NCBI RefSeq assembly: GCF_018617395.1
Contig: NZ_JACSKC010000003.1
Location: 144,386-208,385 of the forward strand
Direction: 5' to 3'
Length of the DNA: 64,000 nucleotides
Source of the DNA: Exiguobacterium sp. s48
Lineage (GTDB): Bacteria > Bacillota > Bacilli > Exiguobacteriales > Exiguobacteriaceae
Shown: positions 1-7,612 of the stretch, in pieces
How the letters are laid out: the number at the start of each line of letters is the position of its first letter
Numbering within the stretch: position 1 is the stretch's first letter
Notes under the pieces: model-generated
What the model was told of the DNA's origin: nothing
The model's input: only the letters and a program-made list of their open reading frames with translations
Databases searched by the model: none
Made by a program: the position numbers and the translations under genes

Positions 1-471
1 CAAGTCGAGCTCATGGCTCAGACCGCACAGGCGGAGATGCGTTCGTTACTCCTACAACTTCGACCGGTAGAGTTAGAAGGTATGACGTTGAAGACCGGAA
101 TCGAACGTCTACTAGAAGAACTGTCTCGTAAACAATCGACAGAGCTTGTCTGGCGTTTAGAAGAAGTAAAATTATCTCGGCACACTGAGAATGAACTGTT
201 CCGAATTGTTCAGGAAGCGATCAGTAACACGTTACGACATGCCAAAGCGACGCGTTTAGAAATCGAGATGCGGACCGTGCAACAGACGGTTATTTTAAAG
301 ATTAACGATGACGGAATCGGATTTAATGTGGACGATACACAAGTCGCCTCATATGGATTACAATCGATACGAGAGCGTACGGCGGAAGTCGGTGGAACGC
401 TGCGATTGGTCAGTGTACCGAATGTCGGGACACAAATTGAAGTACGTGTGAAACAACAAGTGGAGGGGTAA
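1..471 (+). CDS. liaS: Sensor histidine kinase, LiaS/VraS type (C-terminal part, cut by window edge)
   Basis: This is the last 156 or so residues of a NarL-group sensor kinase of the LiaS/VraS class, which senses cell-envelope stress. The frame is open from base 1, so the gene starts upstream and its membrane and phospho-acceptor His regions are outside the window. Visible parts are the end of the dimerisation domain (AQAEMRSLLLQLRPVEL) and a HATPase domain with N box (EAISNTLRHAKA), G1 box (DDGIGF) and the YGLQSIRERTAEVGG segment typical of this group. The stop codon shares one base with the first possible ATG of the regulator, so kinase and regulator are co-transcribed. The family call is firm; the exact stimulus is inference. 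Confidence 0.85.
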   Translation, partial: QVELMAQTAQAEMRSLLLQLRPVELEGMTLKTGIERLLEELSRKQSTELVWRLEEVKLSRHTENELFRIVQEAISNTLRHAKATRLEIEMRTVQQTVILKINDDGIGFNVDDTQVASYGLQSIRERTAEVGGTLRLVSVPNVGTQIEVRVKQQVEG

Positions 472-473
472 TG

Positions 474-1109
474 ATGATTCGAGTTGTATTAATTGATGAT
501 CATGAAATGGTTCGGGCGGGCGTGTCTGCCTTTTTATCGACGCAACCGGACATCGAAGTCGTCGGTGAAGCATCCGACGGAGCAACGGGAGCGGAACTTG
601 CGATTGCGGAGAAGCCGGACGTTGTCCTCATGGACTTAGTGATGGAGCCCGTTGATGGCGTCGAATCGACGAAACGAATTAAAGCAAGTTGGAAAGAAGC
701 GAAGATTTTGGTCGTCACGAGTTTCTTAGATGATGAGAAAGTGTATCCGGTCATCGAGGCAGGTGCGATGAGTTATGTCCTAAAGACAGCGAATGCGAAC
801 GAGATTGCAGACGCGATTCGTCAAACCGCCGCCGGCAATCCCGTCATGGCCGCCCAAGTGACAGGAAAGATGCTCGAACGGCTGCGCCATCCAGAGATGA
901 CCCTCCACGAGAGTTTGACTGCCCGGGAACGTGAAATTTTGCAGCTTATGGCAGAAGGGAAGTCGAATCAAGTGATTGCGGATGAATTGTTCATCTCACT
1001 TAAAACGGTGAAGACACACGTGTCGAACATCTTGACGAAGCTTGATGTGTATGACCGGACACAGGCGGTCGTCTATGCGTTCCAACATAACTTGGTGAGT
1101 AAAGGATGA
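474..1109 (+). CDS. liaR: Response regulator, LiaR/VraR type (NarL/LuxR family)
   Basis: Partner of the upstream kinase. It has an N-terminal receiver domain with acidic pair (IDDHEMVRAG) and phospho-acceptor Asp in VVLMDL, then a C-terminal LuxR helix-turn-helix (LTAREREILQLMAEGKSN to LKTVKTHVSNILTKL). Total length is about 211 residues, normal for the family. Two ATGs lie side by side at 471 and 474. I take 474 because GGAGG at 462-466 then sits 7 bases away, whereas 471 would leave only 4. Expected role is transcriptional control of cell-wall stress genes. The end overlaps the next gene by 4 bases (ATGA), so an acetyltransferase is part of the same transcript. Confidence 0.88.
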   Translation: MIRVVLIDDHEMVRAGVSAFLSTQPDIEVVGEASDGATGAELAIAEKPDVVLMDLVMEPVDGVESTKRIKASWKEAKILVVTSFLDDEKVYPVIEAGAMSYVLKTANANEIADAIRQTAAGNPVMAAQVTGKMLERLRHPEMTLHESLTAREREILQLMAEGKSNQVIADELFISLKTVKTHVSNILTKLDVYDRTQAVVYAFQHNLVSKG

Positions 1110-1639
1110 CTCAACTTCCTGTGATTGAGACGGATCGTCTCCGATTACGTCCTCTTCAAATGGAGGACGGCCCACACGTATTCGCCATCTTTTCAAATGA
1201 ACGAGTGTTACGTCACTACGGAATGGAGCCACATCAGACGTTAGAAGAAACGGAGCAGATGCTTACCCATATGCTCGCTCAAATCGAAACGGGAGCGATT
1301 ATTCGTTTTGCCATCGAACTTCGTGAATCGAACACGTTAATCGGAACGATTGGGTTTCACAATCGTGCGCCATCACACCGCCGTGCCGAAATTGGGTATG
1401 AGCTCAGCCCGGAATACTGGCGTACGGGTTATGCGACTGAAGCGCTTCAGGCTGCCCTTCAGTTTGCCGCAACATGTGAAATTGAACGTGTCGGTGCCAT
1501 CGTCTATATCGACAATATTGCTTCCCAACGTATGTTAGAAAAGAATGGATTCATTCAAGAAGGACGTCTACATAACTACATGCGTCAACATGGGCAATCG
1601 CATGACGTCTACCTATATAGTTGCATGACAAGAAGCTGA
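1106..1639 (+). CDS. GNAT family N-acetyltransferase (RimJ/RimL type)
   Basis: A 177-residue acetyltransferase of the GNAT fold. The start ETDRLRLRPLQMED and the core region IGYELSPEYWRTGYATEAL, followed by NIASQRMLEKNGFIQEGRLHNYM, are typical of the RimJ/RimL branch, which transfers acetyl from acetyl-CoA to amino groups of protein N-termini or small molecules. The substrate cannot be told from sequence. It overlaps the response regulator by 4 bases and ends before a good terminator, so it is the last gene of the liaSR-type operon. Confidence 0.82.
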   Translation: MTQLPVIETDRLRLRPLQMEDGPHVFAIFSNERVLRHYGMEPHQTLEETEQMLTHMLAQIETGAIIRFAIELRESNTLIGTIGFHNRAPSHRRAEIGYELSPEYWRTGYATEALQAALQFAATCEIERVGAIVYIDNIASQRMLEKNGFIQEGRLHNYMRQHGQSHDVYLYSCMTRS

Positions 1640-1645
1640 CTGTTC

Positions 1646-1682
1646 AAAGCGCACCGCTCGCAAGGCGGTGTGCTTTTCGTTT
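1646..1682 (+). terminator. Rho-independent terminator of the liaSR-acetyltransferase operon
   Basis: Stem AAAGCGCACCGC / GCGGTGTGCTTT with one G-U pair and loop TCGCAAG, followed by TTTTCGTTT. Confidence 0.8.
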
Positions 1683-1740
1683 GTCATAGAAATAAAATGG
1701 GAACGAAGTAAGGGTGAGCCAACAAAAGGAGGACGATGAG

Positions 1741-2670
1741 ATGAAAGCAGCTTATATCGAACAGTACGGTGGGTCAGATGAATTCAAGGTAGGGGAGTTG
1801 GAGCAACCGACGATTGGTGCAGATGACGTATTGATTGAAGTGTATGCCGCGAGCGTCAACCCAGTTGATTGGAAGCTACGTGAAGGATACTTGAAAGAAA
1901 TGCTCCATTACGAGATGCCGCTCGTCATCGGATGGGATGTATCGGGTGTCATCAAAGAAGTCGGGACGAATGTGACCGAGCTTGAGGTCGGAGATGAAGT
2001 GTTTAGCCGCCCTGATATTGCGCGGCAAGGCACATACGCCGAGTACGTCGCGGTCGATGCCCATCTCGTCGTCAAAAAACCAGCCTCGTTGAGTTTTGAG
2101 GAGGCCGCTTCACTGCCGCTCGTGGCCCATACGGCATGGCAAGTCATGTTCGAAGTGATGGATGCCAAACCGGGTGATCGCATCTTTATCGGTGCTGGTT
2201 CAGGTGGTGTCGGGACAGTAGCCATTCAACTCGCGAAAGCACACGGCTTGTATGTTGTCACGTCGACGAGTACGCCGAACGTGGACTGGGTCAAACAACT
2301 TGGAGCCGACGAGGTCATCGACTATAAACAACAAGACCCGGCAGAGGCCGTCCGTGATCTTGATTTTGTATTCGATACGATGGGGGGCGACGGGCAGAGC
2401 AAATTGTATCAAATGCTTAAAGAGAATGGGATACTCGTCTCCATCTCGACCCCACCGAATGAAGAGGAGGCAAAACAGGCAAAAGCTCGCGCCGAATATG
2501 TTTTTATGCAACCGACAGGGGAACGGTTGAAAAAAATTGCGGAAGCCGTCGAATCAGGTGAACTGAAACCAGTGATTGACCGAGTCTTTGATTTAGAAGA
2601 AACGAAACTCGCGCACGACTATGGTGAAGAAGGTCATGCGAAAGGAAAAATCGTCATCAAAGTAAAATGA
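1741..2670 (+). CDS. NADP-dependent oxidoreductase, MDR/quinone oxidoreductase family
   Basis: A 309-residue medium-chain dehydrogenase/reductase of the quinone-oxidoreductase branch. It has the GroES-like N-terminal half (DVLIEVYAASVNPVDWKLREG, GWDVSGVIKEVG) and a Rossmann half with the nucleotide loop GAGSGGVGTVAIQLAK. No catalytic-zinc Cys/His set is visible, so it is probably a zinc-free NADPH reductase. Start: ATG at 1741 is 7 bases after AAAGGAGG (1726-1733); an in-frame GTG at 1714 has no site. It stands alone between two terminators. Substrate unknown. Confidence 0.82.
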   Translation: MKAAYIEQYGGSDEFKVGELEQPTIGADDVLIEVYAASVNPVDWKLREGYLKEMLHYEMPLVIGWDVSGVIKEVGTNVTELEVGDEVFSRPDIARQGTYAEYVAVDAHLVVKKPASLSFEEAASLPLVAHTAWQVMFEVMDAKPGDRIFIGAGSGGVGTVAIQLAKAHGLYVVTSTSTPNVDWVKQLGADEVIDYKQQDPAEAVRDLDFVFDTMGGDGQSKLYQMLKENGILVSISTPPNEEEAKQAKARAEYVFMQPTGERLKKIAEAVESGELKPVIDRVFDLEETKLAHDYGEEGHAKGKIVIKVK

Positions 2671-2675
2671 TGCAG

Positions 2676-2723
2676 AAAAAGAGGTGGATTCCCGGAGCAT
2701 ACGCCGGAGATCCACCTCTTTTT
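2676..2723. terminator. Bidirectional terminator between oxidoreductase and ABC-F gene
   Basis: Stem AAAAAGAGGTGGAT / ATCCACCTCTTTTT with a central loop; A-tract and T-tract on opposite sides serve both convergent genes. Confidence 0.8.
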
Positions 2724-2754
2724 ATTGAATATGATAGGCTACCTCAAGTGGAGG

Positions 2755-4653
2755 TCAGCCTTTTTTCTGTGCTTGCATTTGTTCATCGATTTCAGAAAGG
2801 TACGTCCAACGTTCCATCTTCGCATCGAGTGTTTCTTTCAGTTCGGCGATTGTTGCATACAATTCATTGACTTTACCAAGGTCGCTTCCCGCTGTCGCGA
2901 GTGTCGCTTCTTGCGCTTCAATCTGTTCTTCAAGCGCGGCGATGTCTTCTTCGATCGTGTCCCATTCCTTCTGTTCTTTGAAGGTGAATTTCACGACTTC
3001 CGACTTCACGCGTTCTTTTTTCTCTTTTGGTTCTTTTTCTTTCTTTACTTGACGGACCTCTTCTTGGCGCATGTCCAGATAATCGCTGTATTCTGCATGA
3101 TATACCTGGATTGTCCCATCTTCAAAGGCAATCAACTGCCCAGCGACACGGTCTAAGAAATAGCGGTCGTGACTGACGGCGATGACTGTACCTGGGAACG
3201 ATTCTAAATAGTCTTCTAAAACAGATAATGTTTCTGTGTCCAAATCGTTCGTCGGCTCGTCAAGGAATAAGACGTTCGGTTCATCCATGAGAATCCGAAG
3301 GAGGACAAGACGTCGTTTTTCACCACCCGATAACTTCGCAATCGGTTTGTATTGCGCGTCCGGTGAGAAAAGGAAACGTTCGAGCATTTGACCGGCCGTG
3401 ATGACCTCGCCATCTGGCGTATGGATGACTTTGGCGATGCGTTCGATCTCATCGATGACACGTCTTGACTCGTCTTCAAATTCGACTTGTTGTCCGTAAT
3501 AACCTAGGTGAACGGTCTCCCCATGCACGATCGTACCGCTTGTCGGTTCTAAGCGTTTTGCAAGTAAGTTCATCAGTGTCGATTTCCCACTCCCGTTTGG
3601 TCCGACGATCCCGTAGCGTTCACGACGACCAAAAATCCAATTAAATTGCTGAATCAGGAGAGAGTCGTCATAACCGAATGACAAATCTTCGACTTCGATG
3701 ACCTTTTTACCGAGGCGACGTGAGCCGACCGAGACGTCGAGCGTCTCGTCTTCCGCTAAGCTCTCTTGATGCTTCAAGTCTTCAACACGTTGAATGCGTG
3801 CCTTTTGTTTCGTGGTCCGGGCTTTGGCGCCTCGACGTAACCAGGCGAGTTCGCGACGTAATATATTTTGTCGTTTCTGTTCCATCGATTGGGCCCGCGC
3901 TTTGCGCTCGGCACGCTTCTCGAGAAAGAGCTCATAGTTTCCGTTATAGAAGTAACTCGTTCCATCCGCAATCTCTAAAATGTGATTCGTGACACGATTC
4001 AGGAAGTAGCGGTCATGGGTGATGAGAAGGATTGCTCCACGATAATCGGCAAGCATCGTCTCGAGCCACGCAATCGTATCGGCATCGAGTTCGTTCGTCG
4101 GCTCGTCTAAAAGAAGTAAATCCGCTTCGTCAAGTAGCGCGGCGGCCAGTGCCACCCGTTTTTGCTGTCCTCCGGAAAGGGAGTTTACATCGACTGATAC
4201 ATCAGGAAGACCGAGACGGTTCAGAATCGATTTCAGTTTTGCTTCTGTTTCCCAAGCATCTGCGGCATCGACAGCCTGTTGAGCCTTCATGAAGCGTTCG
4301 AGTAAATTTTCACTCGTAGGCTCGGCTTCGAGAGCCTGACGGGCGCGTTCAAATTGTTTCAATGCTTGAACGGACGGAGTATCACTCGTGAACAACGCAT
4401 CTAGAATCGTCTGTCCTTCATCGAATTGAACACTTTGCGTCAGATAACGAATCCGATAATCGTTCGGATGTTGCATGTTGCCTCGGTCTGCCGTCTCGGT
4501 ACCGGCGATGATTTTCATGAACGTCGATTTCCCAGAACCATTCACCCCGATAATTCCGATACGGTCTCCAGGGTGGATGGTCATCGTCACATCATCAAAT
4601 AAGACTTTGTCGGCAAACTCTTTATGAATGCCTTCAATCATTAATAAACTCAT
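2755..4653 (-). CDS. ABC-F family ATPase (Uup/YfmR-like)
   Basis: A 632-residue soluble protein with two ABC domains and no membrane segment. Domain 1 has Walker A GVNGSGKST, signature LSGGQQKR and Walker B LLLLDEPTNELD. Domain 2 has GPNGSGKST, LSGGEKRR and VLFLDEPTNDLD. Between them is the basic linker (AERKARAQSMEQKRQNILRR) of ABC-F proteins. The last 90 residues form a charged coiled coil, as in Uup and B. subtilis YfmR, which is close in length (about 629). Such proteins act at the ribosomal E site; YfmR helps at difficult-to-translate stretches. It overlaps plsC by 4 bases. A resistance role is possible but not indicated. Confidence 0.87.
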   Translation of the reverse strand: MSLLMIEGIHKEFADKVLFDDVTMTIHPGDRIGIIGVNGSGKSTFMKIIAGTETADRGNMQHPNDYRIRYLTQSVQFDEGQTILDALFTSDTPSVQALKQFERARQALEAEPTSENLLERFMKAQQAVDAADAWETEAKLKSILNRLGLPDVSVDVNSLSGGQQKRVALAAALLDEADLLLLDEPTNELDADTIAWLETMLADYRGAILLITHDRYFLNRVTNHILEIADGTSYFYNGNYELFLEKRAERKARAQSMEQKRQNILRRELAWLRRGAKARTTKQKARIQRVEDLKHQESLAEDETLDVSVGSRRLGKKVIEVEDLSFGYDDSLLIQQFNWIFGRRERYGIVGPNGSGKSTLMNLLAKRLEPTSGTIVHGETVHLGYYGQQVEFEDESRRVIDEIERIAKVIHTPDGEVITAGQMLERFLFSPDAQYKPIAKLSGGEKRRLVLLRILMDEPNVLFLDEPTNDLDTETLSVLEDYLESFPGTVIAVSHDRYFLDRVAGQLIAFEDGTIQVYHAEYSDYLDMRQEEVRQVKKEKEPKEKKERVKSEVVKFTFKEQKEWDTIEEDIAALEEQIEAQEATLATAGSDLGKVNELYATIAELKETLDAKMERWTYLSEIDEQMQAQKKG

Positions 4654-5351
4654 GCGTTCTCTCCTTCAAGCTGTTGACGAATGGCCGCTTCAACTGTCGC
4701 TGCAATTTCTTTGTTCGGCAAATCAGCCGGATCAATCGCAGGTAAGAAAGTGACATCGACCGTTGCTGGGGTGATTCGATTTTTGGCTTCTAATAATTTG
4801 TAGCTTCCTTGAATCGCGACCGGAACGATTTTTGCACCACTTGACGTAGCGAGCGTCAAACTTCCAGCTTTAAATTCTTTCATCGGTCCACCTTTTGAGC
4901 GTGTGCCTTCTGGGAAGACAATCATCGATTGACCGGATTGAATCGTTTCGACACCGGAACGGATGGCTTGAATCGATTGACGACGGTCACTACGGTCGAT
5001 AAAGATACATCCCATCAATTCCATCCAACGTGGGATGATCGGGAATTTTTGAACTTCAATTTTTGAGATAAAGGCTTTCGGTCGTTTCGTAGCCGTCAAC
5101 ATGATCGGGACATCGAAGTTCCCTTGATGGTTCGACACGTAGACGACCGGTTCGTCGGGAATCTGTTCTTGTCCATGAACGCGAACATCGGCACCCGCGA
5201 CTTTCAATAAGAATTTCGCCCATTTATAAGCGATGTCTTGTACATATCGATAACGTTTCGGTATCTCAATTTGTTTCGCTTTCTGTAAAAATGGGACAGT
5301 GATCGGTAGTACTGCAAAAAATGAGAAAAACCATACAACTGTTCGAATCAT
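4650..5351 (-). CDS. plsC: 1-acyl-sn-glycerol-3-phosphate acyltransferase (PlsC)
   Basis: A 233-residue membrane-associated acyltransferase that adds the second acyl chain in phosphatidic acid synthesis. The catalytic HX4D motif is seen as NHQGNFD and the substrate-binding motif as FPEGTRSKGG. The N-terminus has a hydrophobic segment (TVVWFFSFFAVLPITVPFL). The ATG at 5351 is chosen because GAGAGGAG lies 8 bases upstream; a further ATG 18 bases upstream would place the ribosome site inside the gene. It is the first gene of a two-gene unit with the ABC-F ATPase. Confidence 0.9.
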   Translation of the reverse strand: MIRTVVWFFSFFAVLPITVPFLQKAKQIEIPKRYRYVQDIAYKWAKFLLKVAGADVRVHGQEQIPDEPVVYVSNHQGNFDVPIMLTATKRPKAFISKIEVQKFPIIPRWMELMGCIFIDRSDRRQSIQAIRSGVETIQSGQSMIVFPEGTRSKGGPMKEFKAGSLTLATSSGAKIVPVAIQGSYKLLEAKNRITPATVDVTFLPAIDPADLPNKEIAATVEAAIRQQLEGENA

Positions 5352-5429
5352 TCTTTTCTCTCCTCTCATGATGACAACAAGAAAGAGTCTTCTTCTCTAG
5401 ACGAGAATCCGACCCTTCGGCATGAATCC

Positions 5430-5690
5430 TTATTCCCAAAAGCGAGAATCGCTCTCTTCTTCCTCTTCCTCTAGCTCGAACGTAATCCGTTTGTTCACAG
5501 GATCGACGACGAAATAAGCGCCATCTTGTTCAATACTTTTAATTTGCATAGCCTGGTCATTTCCGATTTCAAGGGTGAGACGGATGCGATTGTCATCATC
5601 GACAAGTAAGATTCCATCTTCCTTCAGCCAAAGCTCCATAACAGGTGAGTAACGAAGCAGCCATTCATTCGATAACGGAATTTCATTCAT
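5430..5690 (-). CDS. Small acidic protein of unknown function
   Basis: An 86-residue protein not recognised. It is soluble-looking, rich in beta-type segments (GILLVDDDNRIRLTLEIG, AYFVVDPVNKRITFELE) and ends in an acidic run EEEEEESDSRFWE. The ribosome site AGGAGG is 11 bases before the ATG. It lies upstream of plsC on the same strand with a 78-base gap, so co-transcription is possible but unproved. Confidence 0.6.
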   Translation of the reverse strand: MNEIPLSNEWLLRYSPVMELWLKEDGILLVDDDNRIRLTLEIGNDQAMQIKSIEQDGAYFVVDPVNKRITFELEEEEEESDSRFWE

Positions 5691-5777
5691 ACGATTGTGT
5701 GCCTCCTGCGATTATAAATCCATTGTACGTTGTCTGTTCCTTCATAGGATACCAAATGTCGCGATGGAAGACGAGCG

Positions 5778-6020
5778 TTATGTAGAGCGTTTTCGTGTCG
5801 TGGAGTGCATCCTGTCTACCACTCGTTTGATTCGTTTCTGATTCCGTCTTTCTACAAAGAACTCGTTCGCCTGCATAAAGAGTTGTTTGAAAGAAGATAG
5901 ACCCATTGCGATGAGGACGGCAAAGAGGAATGTTCCAATCGGATCTTTGTACATGTCAGTTTGAAACAGGAAAGCTAGTCCTACAGTAGATAAAATCGTC
6001 GTAAGAAAATAAAAAATCAT
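5778..6020 (-). CDS. Small two-helix membrane protein, function unknown
   Basis: An 80-residue protein with two predicted membrane helices (MIFYFLTTILSTVGLAFLF and PIGTFLFAVLIAMGL) and a very basic C-terminal tail (RRNQKRIKRVVDRMHSTTRKRST), so the tail is probably cytoplasmic. The ATG at 6020 follows AAGGAG by 8 bases; a reading frame open further upstream to 6116 has no ribosome site and is not used. Family not recognised. Confidence 0.6.
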   Translation of the reverse strand: MIFYFLTTILSTVGLAFLFQTDMYKDPIGTFLFAVLIAMGLSSFKQLFMQANEFFVERRNQKRIKRVVDRMHSTTRKRST

Positions 6021-6118
6021 AGCGGAGTCTCCTTTTCTTAGAAGGTAGGAAAGAAAAAGGCAAGGTCTTTTAATCGTATTCGACCTTTTGTAGGAAATTC
6101 CTGTTAGATCGTGCATAG

Positions 6119-6147
6119 AAAAAACGCCTTCAGCTGGCTGAATGGCG
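6119..6147 (-). terminator. Terminator of the small secreted-peptide gene
   Basis: On the minus strand CGCC-A-TTCAGC / GCTGAA-GGCG with a one-base bulge, followed by TTTTTTC. It begins directly after the stop codon at 6149. Confidence 0.7.
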
Positions 6148-6148
6148 C

Positions 6149-6301
6149 TTAATCTTGAGTTACATAAGTTGAAGATGATGATACATTCGTATCCACGCCG
6201 CTTGAGAAAATAAAGCTAAGCGATGCGAGCAACGCGAAGAAGGCAACGAGTAAGCCTTTTGTAAATCGTTTTGCAAATGAACGAGACTGTATGTCAAACA
6301 T
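6149..6301 (-). CDS. Small secreted or membrane peptide (50 aa), unknown
   Basis: A short open frame with the shape of a secreted peptide: basic start (MFDIQSRSFAKRFTKG), hydrophobic core LLVAFFALLASLSFIFS, then a short polar Ser/Thr-rich tail (VSSSSTYVTQD). A GGGGGAT site lies 7-8 bases before the ATG and a good terminator follows the stop within 2 bases, so it is a stand-alone transcription unit. No cysteine or known peptide family. It could be a signal-anchor peptide or a cleaved export product. Three phased hexamers resembling PhoP boxes lie about 100-130 bases upstream. Confidence 0.5.
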   Translation of the reverse strand: MFDIQSRSFAKRFTKGLLVAFFALLASLSFIFSSGVDTNVSSSSTYVTQD

Positions 6302-6401
6302 TTAATATCCCCCGATCGATCTTAAATGAAACCTTATTTGTACTGGACACTTCCTATATAATAACGTTTTCAAAAAAAGGATACTAGCAGAAAAAAAGGC
6401 G

Positions 6402-6429
6402 TTCACAAAATTGTCACAAAATTTTAACA
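6402..6429. promoter_or_regulatory. Three phased TTCACA/TTAACA-like hexamers (PhoP-box-like)
   Basis: TTCACA at 6402, GTCACA at 6413 and TTAACA at 6424 repeat with an exact 11-base period. B. subtilis PhoP binds tandem TT(A/C/T)ACA hexamers with about this spacing. They lie between the divergent secreted-peptide gene and cvfB. Which gene they might serve is not clear. Confidence 0.3.
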
Positions 6430-6522
6430 AATCGAATCCGTTTAATCAATAATCTTAGTGTTGACGGTTTTGAAATACGTTCACATTTTAGACACATCTA
6501 TCCAAAATGTTGAAAGAGAACA

Positions 6523-6531
6523 TGATATGAT
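6523..6531 (+). promoter_or_regulatory. Extended -10 promoter candidate for cvfB
   Basis: TG-A-TATGAT forms an extended -10 element 60 bases before the cvfB start. No good -35 is present at 17 bases upstream, as often seen with extended -10 promoters. Confidence 0.4.
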
Positions 6532-6590
6532 TAGGAACGTGTGTAGATAGGTATACTGACAGTAATAGCTTAGAAAAGGATGTGGATGTA

Positions 6591-7442
6591 ATGGCATTGC
6601 GCGCAGGAGAAGTAGTAGATTTAGTCGCGGAACGTTCTGCTGATTTTGGAGTATTCATTAGTAACGGCCGCGAAGAGGTGCTCCTTCACCGTAAAGAACA
6701 AACGGAAGAAGTGACAATCGGTCAAACGGTTCGTGTCTTCCTGTACCATGATTCAGAAGGGCGTCTCGCTTCAACGATGACGATTCCGAACGTTTCATTT
6801 GATGAGTATGAATGGTTTGAGGTGACAGGAGTCCGGTACAACACTGGGGTCTTTGTGAATATCGGAATTCAAAAGGACGTTCTCGTTTCCATGGATGATT
6901 TACCGGAGAACCGGTCGTATTGGCCACAAACAGGCGATCAATTATGCATTCGATTAAAGTATGACCAAAAAGGTCGTTTACTCGGAGACCCTGCCCCATA
7001 TGCATTTTTGAACTTGTTGGCACGTCCTTCGAAAGAAGAATGGAACAACCAGGATGTCCAGGCCATCGTCGTTAATAAACGCGAAGTGGGCGTCAACGTA
7101 TGGGTTGAAGGAGAGTCACTCGGTTTCTTACATGAAGCAGAGATGACGCGTTGGCCACGTCTTGGAGAACAATTAACTGTTCGCGTGACGCAGGTCAAGC
7201 AAGATGGTACGGTACTCGTTTCCATGAAGCCACGAGCGTATGAGGCGATTGATGGTGATGCAGCGAGCGTCCTCTCTTATATTGAGGAACGTGGTGGCCA
7301 GATGCCGTACGGTGACAAGACAGCCCCTGACGTCATCGACCGTGAATTCGGGATGAGTAAAGCGGCGTTTAAACGGGCGCTCGGAAAACTGTTAAAAGAA
7401 AAGCAAGTTGAAAAACTCGACAACGGCTACAAATTGAAATAA
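6591..7442 (+). CDS. cvfB: CvfB-like S1-domain RNA-binding regulator
   Basis: A 283-residue protein matching the CvfB/YitL family. The N-terminal two thirds hold S1-type OB folds (LRAGEVVDLVAERSADFGVFIS, GVRYNTGVFVNIGIQKDVLVS, VNKREVGVNVWVEGESLGFLHEAE), and the last 60 residues form a winged helix (AASVLSYIEERGGQMPYGDK to LLKEKQVEKL). In Staphylococcus CvfB affects virulence gene expression through RNA binding. ATG 6591 is chosen (AAAAGGA 10 bases upstream) over GTG 6582, which would overlap the site. Monocistronic as far as can be seen. Confidence 0.85.
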   Translation: MALRAGEVVDLVAERSADFGVFISNGREEVLLHRKEQTEEVTIGQTVRVFLYHDSEGRLASTMTIPNVSFDEYEWFEVTGVRYNTGVFVNIGIQKDVLVSMDDLPENRSYWPQTGDQLCIRLKYDQKGRLLGDPAPYAFLNLLARPSKEEWNNQDVQAIVVNKREVGVNVWVEGESLGFLHEAEMTRWPRLGEQLTVRVTQVKQDGTVLVSMKPRAYEAIDGDAASVLSYIEERGGQMPYGDKTAPDVIDREFGMSKAAFKRALGKLLKEKQVEKLDNGYKLK

Positions 7443-7547
7443 GATAACTCATGTTCGGGTGACATGAAAAAGTTTGAAAATGTATTTCTTTCATTTTAGG
7501 AAGAAATACGTTATAGTTAATAAAGTTGACTATGAGGAAACATTGAG

Positions 7548-7589
7548 AAAACGTCTGTAGATCTGTCAAACTGAACTCAGACGTTTTTT
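7548..7589 (+). terminator. Terminator-like hairpin in the leader of the DEAD-box helicase gene
   Basis: Perfect 10-bp stem AAAACGTCTG / CAGACGTTTT around a 20-base loop, with six T bases, ending 7 bases before the AAAGGAG site of the helicase gene. It could terminate transcription arriving from cvfB or act as an attenuator of the helicase message. Confidence 0.6.
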
Positions 7590-7612
7590 GTATGAACAAA
7601 GGAGAATATAAT

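Noticed and set aside
7532..7546. Four-codon upstream frame (MRKH) before the helicase hairpin, as an attenuation peptide
   Set aside because: No ribosome site and too short; not supportable without conservation.
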